Positions 46,750-55,400 of a DNA stretch of 64,000 nt are shown in pieces. The DNA comes from Peptococcaceae bacterium UBA7702 (GTDB lineage: Bacteria > Bacillota > Dehalobacteriia > UBA7702): NCBI GenBank assembly GCA_002482535.1, contig DLGE01000016.1, forward strand, positions 1 through 64,000. Direction: 5' to 3'. Position numbers and translations under genes: made by a program. Under the pieces are notes generated by a model. It saw nothing but the letters and a program-made list of their open reading frames with translations. It was not told where the DNA came from and did not search any database. The first letter of the stretch is position 1. The number at the start of each line of letters is the position of its first letter.

Positions 46750-48147
46750 TTATTCTTGCTCCAATAACGTTCTCGCCATATAGACGCCCATCACCGAAGA
46801 CATCATCAAACCCCTGGTCCATCCACTGGAGTCACCGAGGCAATAGAGGTTTTTGACATTGGTATGGAGATTTTCGTCCATCCGCACTTTGTTGCTGTAG
46901 AATTTAAGCTCCGGAGAATAAAGCAGTGTTTCGGCGCTGGCAAAACCGGGTACCACATGATCGACAGCCTGAATAAAATTGATGATGTTGATCATGGCGC
47001 GGTAAGGCATGGCGGCGGTAATGTCGCCGGCCACGGCGTCTTCCAAAGTGGGGCGAACATTGGCTTGACTCAGCTCCTTCTCCCAGGTGCGTTTGCCGTC
47101 TAAAATATCGCCGTAGCGCTGTACCATGATGTGGCCGTCCCCCAGCATATTGGTGAGTTCGCCGATCTTTTGGGCGTAAGCGATGGGCTGGTTAAAGGGG
47201 GAAGTGAAATTATGGGAACAGAGAATCGCCAAATTGGTGTTGTCAGATTTTAAGTTTTTATAGGAATGGCCGTTGACCACAGCCAGATCGTTATCGTAAT
47301 TTTCCTGGCTGACAAAACCGCCGGGGTTTTGGCAGAAGGTGCGCACCTTGTTGCGGAAGGGGTTGGGATAGCCGATGAGCTTCGATTCGTAAAGCACTTC
47401 GTTGACTTCTTCCATCACCTCATTGCGGACTTCCACCCGCACGCCGATGTCCACAGTGCCGGGACGATGGGCGATATCGTAACGGGCGCACATCTTTTCC
47501 AGTTCGTCGGCGCCTCTGCGGCCCGTGGCGATGACGATGGTTTTTGCTTCAATTTCTCTTTTTTCACTGCCGTCGGTCTTTTCCACCACCACGCCGCGGC
47601 AACCGGCGCCGTTTAAAAGAATATCGGTATATTGGCAATGGAAGAGGATTTCCACGCCCTGTTTCAGCAAGTACTGCTCAATGGTGTAATAGAGCTTCTG
47701 GGCGTTTTCCGTACCGAGATGGCGAATGGGGCAATCCACTAACTTTAAACCGGCCTGAATGGCCCTCTTGCGGATATCCTTGACTCTTTTTCCTTGTTGG
47801 AGTCCTTCCACATGGTCGTCTGCGCCGAATTCCAAATAAATTTTATCGGTATAGTTGATGAGCTCCTGGGCTCGGTCGCTGCCGATCAAATCAGGAAGGT
47901 CGCCGCCAACTTCATAGCTGAGGGAAAGCTTACCGTCGGAAAAAGCGCCGGCGCCGGAAAACCCCGTGGTAATGGCGCAGGGATCACAGTTCAAACAAAC
48001 CTTCGTTTTGAACTTGGGGCAGGAGCGTTTTTCGACGGGACTGCCTTTTTCCACGATCAGTATTTTTTTGTGACATTGTTGCTTTATCAATTCTAAGGCG
48101 GTGAAAATCCCGGCGGGACCGGCACCGACAATGACGATATCATACAT
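46750..48147 (-). CDS. FAD-dependent dehydrogenase-like flavoprotein (COG2509 type)
   Basis: 465 residues from ATG 48147 (MYDIVIVGAGPAGIFTALEL); the ATG at 48156 is too close to GGAG. The Rossmann GAGPAG motif, the Cys-rich CPKFKTKVCLNCDPC (about residues 45-59), GFSGAGAFSDGKLSL, IATGRRGADEL and a C-terminal YCLGDSSGWTRGLMMSS fit the family of uncharacterised FAD dehydrogenases related to HI0933/geranylgeranyl-reductase-like folds. Reaction unknown. First gene of the set leading into the upstream ligase. AT-rich TTGTCA/TAATAT-like boxes lie around 48190-48215. Confidence 0.8.
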   Translation of the reverse strand: MYDIVIVGAGPAGIFTALELIKQQCHKKILIVEKGSPVEKRSCPKFKTKVCLNCDPCAITTGFSGAGAFSDGKLSLSYEVGGDLPDLIGSDRAQELINYTDKIYLEFGADDHVEGLQQGKRVKDIRKRAIQAGLKLVDCPIRHLGTENAQKLYYTIEQYLLKQGVEILFHCQYTDILLNGAGCRGVVVEKTDGSEKREIEAKTIVIATGRRGADELEKMCARYDIAHRPGTVDIGVRVEVRNEVMEEVNEVLYESKLIGYPNPFRNKVRTFCQNPGGFVSQENYDNDLAVVNGHSYKNLKSDNTNLAILCSHNFTSPFNQPIAYAQKIGELTNMLGDGHIMVQRYGDILDGKRTWEKELSQANVRPTLEDAVAGDITAAMPYRAMINIINFIQAVDHVVPGFASAETLLYSPELKFYSNKVRMDENLHTNVKNLYCLGDSSGWTRGLMMSSVMGVYMARTLLEQE

Positions 48148-48287
48148 ATGATCCATGCTCCTTAATGATGGGATAGAATAAGGTATAATATTATAAATAT
48201 AACGCGAAATGACAAAAAAAGCAATAGTACGGCGTCCCTAACAAAAATTTCTTTCATAAACGCAGCAAAAAAAACCCTCGATTTTTG

Positions 48288-48316
48288 TTGACAAGGAAAC
48301 AAAAAGGTGTTATATT
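48288..48316 (+). promoter_or_regulatory. Promoter of the marR-tauE unit
   Basis: TTGACA (48288-48293), 17-bp spacer, TATATT (48311-48316). Confidence 0.8.
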
Positions 48317-48343
48317 GTTTTTGTTTCCGCGGAAACAAAAACA
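48316..48343. promoter_or_regulatory. 28-bp perfect palindrome, likely MarR operator
   Basis: A perfect inverted repeat with half-site TGTTTTTGTTTCCG and its complement, starting on the last base of the -10 box and ending 17 bp before the MarR start. A further half-site GGAAACAAAAA lies in the spacer (about 48295-48305). The position fits autorepression. Confidence 0.75.
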
Positions 48344-48359
48344 TGGAGGGCGTTGCGAT

Positions 48360-48818
48360 ATGAATCTTGCCGTACAAATTATAAATTCAATGATAAAAAT
48401 TCAAGAAAATATATTTCCTCGTGAATCCCAGGTTACGTTTGATGACGTTAATCTGGCAGAGGTTCATTGTATTGACCGAATTGGCACCGTCGAATGCGCA
48501 AATGTCACAAAAATAGCAAACGAGATGACAATGTCACGGGGGGCGATTAGTAAAATCTGTAAAAGGTTGCGAAACAAGGGATTCATCGAGAGTTACCAAC
48601 GGCCAGATAATAACAAAGAAATCTATTATCGACTGACCGAAAACGGACAGCATATTTTTAACGAACACAAAAAGCTGCATCATCAAGTCAGAGAAGAGAA
48701 GCTGGCTTTGATTAACACTTACAGTGAACACGAACAATCCGTTATATTATGTTTTCTCAACGATATTAACCGCCTGTATGATGGGATGTCAATGGAAGAC
48801 GACCATGAGCAGGATTAA
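48360..48818 (+). CDS. MarR-family transcriptional regulator
   Basis: 152 residues from ATG 48360 (MNLAVQIINSM; GGAGGG upstream); the longer frame from 48285 runs through the promoter and palindrome and is rejected. Winged-helix features: VTKIANEMTMSRGAISKICKRLRNKGFIESYQRPDNNKEIYYRLTENG. Its own promoter carries a 28-bp palindrome, and it precedes a TauE-type exporter by 31 bp. It likely represses the pair and responds to an exported organic anion or stress. Effector unknown. Confidence 0.88.
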   Translation: MNLAVQIINSMIKIQENIFPRESQVTFDDVNLAEVHCIDRIGTVECANVTKIANEMTMSRGAISKICKRLRNKGFIESYQRPDNNKEIYYRLTENGQHIFNEHKKLHHQVREEKLALINTYSEHEQSVILCFLNDINRLYDGMSMEDDHEQD

Positions 48819-48849
48819 TTCATTTATAATATTAAGGAGATATAGGGAT

Positions 48850-49596
48850 ATGGGACTGGAAGCTTTCGTGTTTTTGATTTTAATTGTAGGTTTATCCGCA
48901 TTTGTACAGGGACTTACCGGCTTTGGCATCGGTATCCCGATGATGCTTTTTCTGCCTTATGTGTTTGGTTATCAGACCTCTGTTGCGATTACCGTGATCT
49001 GCGCCCTTGTAATGAGCGGTGTACTTCTATTTAAAACACGAGAAAATGTGGAAATAAAAAAAATCCTGCCCGTTGTTATTCCCGTTGTCATCGTGGAAAT
49101 GATCAGCACTTATTTTCTCTTCGTCCTGAATGATCATGGGCTGACAATCGCAATCGTGATCATGCTGCTGCTGTTTGCCGGTTTGTTCCTGCTCTCCCAA
49201 AGAAAATGGCAGATGAAAGCTTCTGTTCCCAACAGTATTCTGGCCGGCTGCGCAACCGGCCTATGCAACATGCTGGGTATCGGCGGCCCTCCGCTGGGGT
49301 ATTACTATCACAGTATCTTTGAAGATAACATTCGTTATCTTGCCAACCTCCAGGCAACGCTACTCATTACATTGGCAATACTTTTGATTCAGCATATCAT
49401 TGAAGGCAATATCACACTGGTTACGCTGGAATACTCTGCCATTGCCAGCGTGGTTTGCGTAATCGTCCTGTTCCCGGCTTTGAAAATATTTAAAAAACTG
49501 GATCGAAGCAATCTGACGAAAATTATCATTGTATTTCTGATTGTGATGGCCGTCTTTAAACTCGTCGGATTTTACTGGTTAGGAGGAGCAAAATAA
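48850..49596 (+). CDS. TauE/SafE-family membrane permease
   Basis: 248 residues from ATG 48850 (MGLEAFVFLILIV), AAGGAG upstream. About eight hydrophobic spans in two halves, each with the family-type glycine motif: FVQGLTGFGIGIPMM in the first and GCATGLCNMLGIGGPPLGYYY in the second. TauE/SafE proteins export or import sulfite, sulfoacetate or other small organosulfur/organic anions. Substrate here unknown. Same unit as the upstream MarR gene. Confidence 0.88.
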   Translation: MGLEAFVFLILIVGLSAFVQGLTGFGIGIPMMLFLPYVFGYQTSVAITVICALVMSGVLLFKTRENVEIKKILPVVIPVVIVEMISTYFLFVLNDHGLTIAIVIMLLLFAGLFLLSQRKWQMKASVPNSILAGCATGLCNMLGIGGPPLGYYYHSIFEDNIRYLANLQATLLITLAILLIQHIIEGNITLVTLEYSAIASVVCVIVLFPALKIFKKLDRSNLTKIIIVFLIVMAVFKLVGFYWLGGAK

Positions 49597-49731
49597 TGTT
49601 TCCTTCGTCTGTGCGAAAATAATTTTTTTCCCCAAATTCCCTTTCACGATTAAACTGTGATTAAGTGATAAACTCCTAAAGCTCTCGTAAGCCAGAGGGT
49701 TCGCCACGTATCAGAATGTGTCGACAGCCTA

Positions 49732-49769
49732 AAGTGAGGGTGGCATTTTGCCACCCTCACTTCTTTTTT
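49732..49769 (+). terminator. Terminator after the marR-tauE unit
   Basis: Perfect 13-bp stem AAGTGAGGGTGGC / GCCACCCTCACTT, 5-nt loop, then CTTTTTT. The 135 bp between the tauE stop and the hairpin hold nothing recognisable. Confidence 0.92.
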
Positions 49770-49790
49770 ATATCCATGTCTAAACCGGTT

Positions 49791-50366
49791 TTATTCCGCA
49801 ACCCAGCGGGCCAGGGCTTGGGCATCGGTGAACAGGGCCTGGCGGCAGGGATCCTTCTCTGTCCAAAGATCGTTGAGATTCCCCTGGAGCAGGCTTTTCA
49901 TTTCCGTCACGCCGATGATTTCAAGACAGTCGCCGAGCCATTCCGCTTCCTTTTGATAAACCGCGCCGTCGCCGCCGCCAAAGGGCATCACCACCGCCAA
50001 CCTTTTTTGTTCCTTCTTTGTAAACATCGGGCCGATGGCAGGATTGAAGTAACAATAAAGGCGGTCGATGAAGTTTTTGGCCGTGCCGGTAATGCGGCCG
50101 AAATAGATGGGGGACGCGAAGATCATACCGTCGCAGGCGTCAAGCTCCGGAATCAAGGCGGCGAAGTCATCCTCCTGCACACAGCTGGGAACGTCTTGCT
50201 TTTTACAGGCAGCACAGGCCTGACAGGGGTTGACGGTAAAATCAGCGACGGTATAAACGGCGGCTTCACCACCACTGGCGTTGATTTCCGCCGCCATGGC
50301 TTCGGTGAGAGCGGTGGCGTTCCCCTTTTTTCTGGGGCTGAAATTCAGGACCAATATCTTTTTCAT
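49791..50366 (-). CDS. Iron-sulfur flavoprotein / NADPH-dependent FMN reductase-like protein
   Basis: 191 residues with a flavodoxin-like fold start (KKILVLNFSPRKKGNATALTEAM), the compact cysteine motif CQACAACKKQDVPSC (CX2CX2CX7C, about residues 48-62), and FASPIYFGRITGTAKNFIDRLY. The motif is that of Isf proteins, which carry one [4Fe-4S] cluster and FMN and move electrons in anaerobes, often in oxygen or peroxide detoxification. Monocistronic, with no obvious partner. Confidence 0.85.
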   Translation of the reverse strand: MKKILVLNFSPRKKGNATALTEAMAAEINASGGEAAVYTVADFTVNPCQACAACKKQDVPSCVQEDDFAALIPELDACDGMIFASPIYFGRITGTAKNFIDRLYCYFNPAIGPMFTKKEQKRLAVVMPFGGGDGAVYQKEAEWLGDCLEIIGVTEMKSLLQGNLNDLWTEKDPCRQALFTDAQALARWVAE

Positions 50367-50444
50367 AGGTAAGACCTCTTTTCGATTTGGATTTCATTAC
50401 CCCTATTTTAGCACAGTTTTCGCAAAAGGAAGCATTTTTTTTAT

Positions 50445-51425
50445 CTATTTCAGAAAATCGATTTCCACGGCGCCGGCATCGGCAAAAACGTCGAGGGTTT
50501 TAGTACCCCCCTGATAGGATGGGGGCAGATTGCTTTTTCCTGCCTCCACCCGGGCGGTGACGGTAAAATCGGTGAGATCGCCGTAAAGGCTGCCGCGAAT
50601 GGCGCCGTAATCGCTATTCAGGGTCAAAGCCTTGGCGACGGTCAGTTTGGCAAATTCAATTCTGCCGGCGCTGGTTTTGATTTGCGCCGTTGATACCGTG
50701 ACCGTATCGAGAACCACAGCGCCGGCGTCACTGTCAACGGTCAAACCGGCAACGGTGATGTTCTTTCCGGTAACTTTACCGGCGCTCACCTTCACCGAGG
50801 CGTCTTTCGCCGTCACGTCGGTGAAAGAAACACGGCCGGCGTCGGCGCTGATTTTGATCTGACCGGTGGTCACTTGGTCCAAAACCACACCGCCGGCGGA
50901 GGAATCCACACTGAGATTTTTCGACGCCACGCCTTTTAATTTCACGGCGCCGGCATCGCTCTCAACGGCGAGATCGCCTTTTAACGCAATATCCTCCATG
51001 GCAAAGGAGGCGGCACTGGCTTCGGCGGTGATGAATTCCAGCGTTTTAGGTACTTCGATCACCATGGTTTTCGGCTGATAGGTGAAGACGCCGATCTGCT
51101 GCCACCAGGGTTTTTTCACCGGTTCTATGGTAAGGATTTGATCGGCAACGGCAAAGGTGTAGTCGCCTTTTTCCTCCTCGTAATAAGTGATGTGGATATC
51201 CTCATCCTCCGAGGGAACCAGGGAAATTCCGTTGTAATCAGCGTCGACGACGAGTCCCGTAATATCGTCGCCGGAGAAATCTTTGGCGGCCTCAAACTGG
51301 GCTGCCGCGGGAAAAAGACGGTTGAAGTCACCTTTGGCCAGGGCAAAGCCGATACCGGCGGTCACAAGCCCTAAAACGAGAAGGCCAATGCCAAGGCTTA
51401 ACCATACTTTTACAGAAGTTTTCAT
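50445..51425 (-). CDS. DUF4097-type beta-helical membrane-anchored protein
   Basis: 326 residues: one N-terminal membrane span (about 8-30), then a region of repeated strands typical of the DUF4097/YvlB putative adhesin fold (DLAVESDAGAVKLKGV, NLSVDSSAGGVVLDQV, GLTVDSDAGAVVLDTV). The last gene of a PadR-DUF1700-DUF4097 operon, overlapping DUF1700 by 4 bp (ATGA). Such operons are common in Bacillota and tied to envelope stress, but the molecular role is unknown. Confidence 0.82.
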   Translation of the reverse strand: MKTSVKVWLSLGIGLLVLGLVTAGIGFALAKGDFNRLFPAAAQFEAAKDFSGDDITGLVVDADYNGISLVPSEDEDIHITYYEEEKGDYTFAVADQILTIEPVKKPWWQQIGVFTYQPKTMVIEVPKTLEFITAEASAASFAMEDIALKGDLAVESDAGAVKLKGVASKNLSVDSSAGGVVLDQVTTGQIKISADAGRVSFTDVTAKDASVKVSAGKVTGKNITVAGLTVDSDAGAVVLDTVTVSTAQIKTSAGRIEFAKLTVAKALTLNSDYGAIRGSLYGDLTDFTVTARVEAGKSNLPPSYQGGTKTLDVFADAGAVEIDFLK

Positions 51426-52027
51426 CGTTTCACCCCCTTCCCGGTAAACATTTCACTTAATTTCAATACACAGCCTTTGGTCAATGTTACCACCCATTTG
51501 GCAAACCATGTGGCGGGGAAAAACAGCAAGATTCCACCGCCCAGGCAGAGCAAGGCTGCACCGGCCAGAAATACAGCGCCAGGAGCGCCGGAAACTGTGG
51601 CCGCGGAAAAAACAGCAAAGAAACCGGCGACGCCGCTGAGGATGAGAGCAACCGCAGCCAGATAAACACAGGCTGAAAGGATCCACAGACAAAGGTAGAG
51701 CGTCGTCGCCACGGAGATCACCGTCAAGAGCAGCGGCAACCAAACAGGGGAGCCCAAAATCAGCAGTAAAATCGTAAGCCACAAAGGAAACCGCCGCTTT
51801 TTGGAGGATTGCGCCGCCAACAATTGGGCCTCCTCTTTCTCATTAAGGATACCCTCGACAATATCGTCAAGGCTTTCCAAATCCGCCACGGCATCTTCTT
51901 CACTCATGCCCTCTTCCATACGGTCCTCGATGATCTCGGCAAAATAATGCGCACTGCGTTGCCGGTCGCTTTCCCCCAGGGATTTTAAGCGCTGGTCGAG
52001 GCTTTGGAGAAACTCCGCTTTATTCAT
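51422..52027 (-). CDS. DUF1700-family membrane protein
   Basis: 201 residues from ATG 52027 (MNKAEFLQSLDQRLKSLGESDR; AGGAGG upstream), overlapping padR by 8 bp. The N-terminal soluble helical domain with the EIIEDRMEEGMSEEDAVADLESL signature is followed by a cytoplasmic linker and about four membrane spans (about 85-185). Part of the PadR-controlled unit. Confidence 0.88.
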   Translation of the reverse strand: MNKAEFLQSLDQRLKSLGESDRQRSAHYFAEIIEDRMEEGMSEEDAVADLESLDDIVEGILNEKEEAQLLAAQSSKKRRFPLWLTILLLILGSPVWLPLLLTVISVATTLYLCLWILSACVYLAAVALILSGVAGFFAVFSAATVSGAPGAVFLAGAALLCLGGGILLFFPATWFAKWVVTLTKGCVLKLSEMFTGKGVKR

Positions 52028-52337
52028 GTTCCATACCTCCTTTGATATAGCCGATGATCGCTTCCACTTCTTTCCATTCCTCAAGGAAAGCGTGAATCCG
52101 CACCTTACCGGCACCGGTGATCCGGTAGTATTTTCTCAGCCGACCATTGTGTTCCATCATATAAACCGTCAGATATCTGCTCTGTTCCAGCCGTTTTAAA
52201 ATCGGATACAGAGTCGATTCCGATATCTTCATGTGCGGCGAAAGATCCTTGACGATTTTATAGCCGTAGGAATCTTCCGTTAACAGCGCTTTTAAGACGC
52301 AGATATCAAGGAGACCTCTTTTCAACTGTACATCCAT
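52020..52337 (-). CDS. PadR-family transcriptional regulator
   Basis: 105 residues: a winged helix with KRGLLDICVLKALLTEDSYGYKIVKDLSP and ISESTLYPILKRLEQSRYLTVY, the short PadR-s2 type without a long C-terminal dimerisation domain. Heads the operon; an inverted repeat overlaps its own -10, implying autorepression. Confidence 0.92.
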   Translation of the reverse strand: MDVQLKRGLLDICVLKALLTEDSYGYKIVKDLSPHMKISESTLYPILKRLEQSRYLTVYMMEHNGRLRKYYRITGAGKVRIHAFLEEWKEVEAIIGYIKGGMEHE

Positions 52338-52357
52338 TTCAATACCTCCTTATACGA

Positions 52358-52387
52358 TATACTACATCACGCATAGTATAATGTCAA
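52358..52387 (-). promoter_or_regulatory. padR promoter with inverted-repeat operator
   Basis: On the minus strand: TTGACA (52382-52387), 17-bp spacer, TAGTAT (52359-52364). TATACTA-N9-TAGTATA (52358-52380) spans the spacer and the -10. Confidence 0.72.
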
Positions 52388-52414
52388 GCGTCATATTTAA
52401 TTTTTTTAGAAAAT

Positions 52415-52443
52415 TTGCAAATCCCCGGAGAATAAGGTAAAAT
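52415..52443 (+). promoter_or_regulatory. Promoter of the hybrid cluster protein gene
   Basis: TTGCAA (52415-52420), 17-bp spacer, TAAAAT (52438-52443), 24 bp before the start. No clear FNR or HcpR site was recognised. Confidence 0.6.
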
Positions 52444-52467
52444 GCTCTTTAAAGGAAGTGATTCTTT

Positions 52468-55400
52468 ATGGAAAACCGGATGCTCTGTTATCAATGCGCC
52501 GGCGCTGCCCAGGGCAAATGTTGTAATAACGATGCGGGGGTTTGCGGCAAAACAGCGGAAACCTCTTATCTCCAAGACGTCCTCACCGGCGCTCTGGTGG
52601 GTCTGGCCAAGGCTTCGGTACACAAATCCGTCGACGAAGAGATTCAACGGCTGACGGTGGAGGGCCTTTGCGCCACGGCGGCCCATGCCAACTTTACCGA
52701 TGCAAGACTCCTCGCCCTCATCGACAGAGTACGGGAGGCGAAAAAGCGCTTCATGCCCAAATACGGCGATCACAATGCCGGCCTAACCATACCGGAGGAT
52801 TTTGATATTCGCCTGATTTGGCAAAAATCTCCCGACCTCCGTTCGTTAAAATCCCTGCTCCTCTTCGGTATCCGCGGCATTGCCAGCTATGCCTATCAGA
52901 GCTGGGCTTTGGGATATCAGAACAAGGAAACCGCCACTTTTTTCCATAAAGCCCTCATCGCTTTAAGTGCCAATCACTTCAAAGAAGACTACTTTGCGCT
53001 CCTCAAAGAAATGGGCGAGGTCAATTTGCGCGCCATGGAATTGCTGGACAAGGCAAAGAACCAAACCTACGGTGAACCCAGCCCCGTGGAGGTATCCCGG
53101 ATCATTGACGCCGGGCCTTTTATCGTGGTGAGCGGCCATCATTATCATGACTTAATGACCATCCTTGAACAAACTGCCGATACCGGCGTCAACGTCTACT
53201 CCCACGGAGAGTTGCTGCCGGCCCACGCTTATCCGGCCTTCCGCAAGTACCCTCATTTCAAAGGGCATTACGGCACCGGCTGGCAAAACCAGCAGTTGGA
53301 ATTCGATCACATTCCCGCAGCCCTGGTCTTCACCTCCAACTGCGTCATGTTGCCGCTGCCTTCCTATGCCGACCGTGTCTTTACCTGCGGTACCGCGGGA
53401 CTCCCCGGTATCCCTCACATTGACGATCACGACTTTCGACCGGTGCTGATTCGCGCCATCGAACTCAACGGCGCGCCGGCAAAGACCACCTTTCCCGGGG
53501 CCAACGGCGGCGCTTTGCTAAAAACCGGCTTTGGCAAAAAGTCCCTGCAAACGTTAGGTTATAAAATCGCCGGCGCCATGACCGACGGCGAAATCAAGCA
53601 TATTTTCGTGATCGGCGGCTGTGACGGTTTCGGAGAAGACCGTCAATTTTTTACCGACATCATCCATCGTCTTCCCGGTGATGCCGTGGTACTGACCTAC
53701 GGCTGCTGCAAATTCCGCTTTAACGATATCGAAAATACCGCCGTCGGCGGTGTTCCCAGAATCGTCGACGTCGGTCAATGCGGCGACCTGCTCCAGCTCA
53801 TCGGGGCGGTGGAAGCCATTGCCGCTGCCGCTCAATGCCGCGTGGAGGAACTCCCCTTGACCTGGCTTTTGTCCTGGCAGGAACAGCGCAGCATGGCCAA
53901 TTTGTTTTCCCTTTTCGCCGCTGATATCCATAACGTCATCCTCGGACCCAAACGGCCCCCCTTCTTTACTGATGCCGTCCTTGAGGCTTTTGCCAAGGAA
54001 TTTAACCTCTCCATTCTCATGGACGAGAAAACCGCCGAAGATGAAACCTTTAAAGAGGAAACTCTTGATTTTGAGGTGGAAAGCGCAAAACCCGCCCCCA
54101 CCGGGGAAGAGGTAGTTACTCCGGGCGGTGAAAAGTTTAGGGCGCAAGAAACAAGCGGAGAAGTGAACCCGGCGGAGCTGACGGCGGAAGCAGACGCCGC
54201 AACGGCGACGCTGCCCGACTGGGCGGTAAGCGATGATGAAGAGGAAGTGGCATTCAGAGAAGAGGAAGCAGACGGAGAAGACCCCAGGACAAAAAAACCG
54301 CAAATTCCCCCGGAAGAGATCGACCAGACCCCTGATTTTCTTTTGGCAGATGATCAAACAATGGAATCAAAGGAACCGGGAGAAGCGGCGGAACCAAAAG
54401 AAGCGGGAAAATCAACGGCAGCCGGTACAGAGCAGCCGCCAGGACCGAAGATCACCCCAGAAACCCCTCCCCAGGAAGGGGATACCGGCGTTCCCACCCT
54501 TACCATTCCCAAGGGCAAAGGTGTTTCCGGCTGGCAAGACCCTGATGAAAATCCCTCCTTTCAACGGAATGCAGTAAAGAAACCTTATGTCTACACGCCC
54601 CGGCAGGAATTGAAAGAAGTTCCGGCGCCGCCCCCTATTGCTTTACCGGCAGGCGCCGGTGTCTCCGGCTTTTCCCAGGGACAGGCCAAAGAAAGCGCTC
54701 CGCTGCCCATGGAGAACATGTACTCCTTTGCCGAAGTCAAACCGGAAATTAAGATTCCCAAGGGCAAAGGCGTCTCCGGCTGGCAAGAAACGGACGACTT
54801 TGCCTTTTCCGCCAAAAAGAGATCAGCTGCTGATAAAAAAAGTGATGAAAAAAGCAGCGCCAAGCCGTGGCTGGAAAACAGTTTAAAAGAATTAAAGGCG
54901 TCCCTCGACGAGGATATTGATGACACTGTAGATCACGAAAACACTGCACCGCCGGAGGCGGACGCAGAAGCGCAATCAACGCCTGACGCTCCAGCGCCAC
55001 CAGACGCGACCGCACCGAAAGCCGCCACACCAGCACCGCGAGACACGACCGCGCCGGAAGCGGATGCCGAAACAGAATTGGAAGCCACAGCGGCAACGGC
55101 GGCAGCGCCGTCCCCCCTCCTTGACGAGGAAGAGCGCCGGGCCAAACCTTGGCTGGAAAATAGTCTGCAAGAATTAAAAGCGTCTCTCGCCGAAGACGAA
55201 GAAGCAAAAAAAGCCGACGGCGATAAACCGTGGCTGGCCGCCAGCCTGAAACAGTTGAAAGAGTCCATAGTGGAAGACGGTATCGAACCTGCCTCAAGCC
55301 AGGATACGCCAACGGAAACGGTATCATCAACACCACCGGCAGCGGCAGAGGGTTTGCCCCAAACAGAGCGGAAACTACCGCTGCCGCCGAAATCCTGGCA

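Noticed and set aside
48285..48359. N-terminal 25-codon extension of the MarR gene
   Set aside because: It overlaps the promoter and the palindrome and has no RBS; the ATG at 48360 has GGAGGG.
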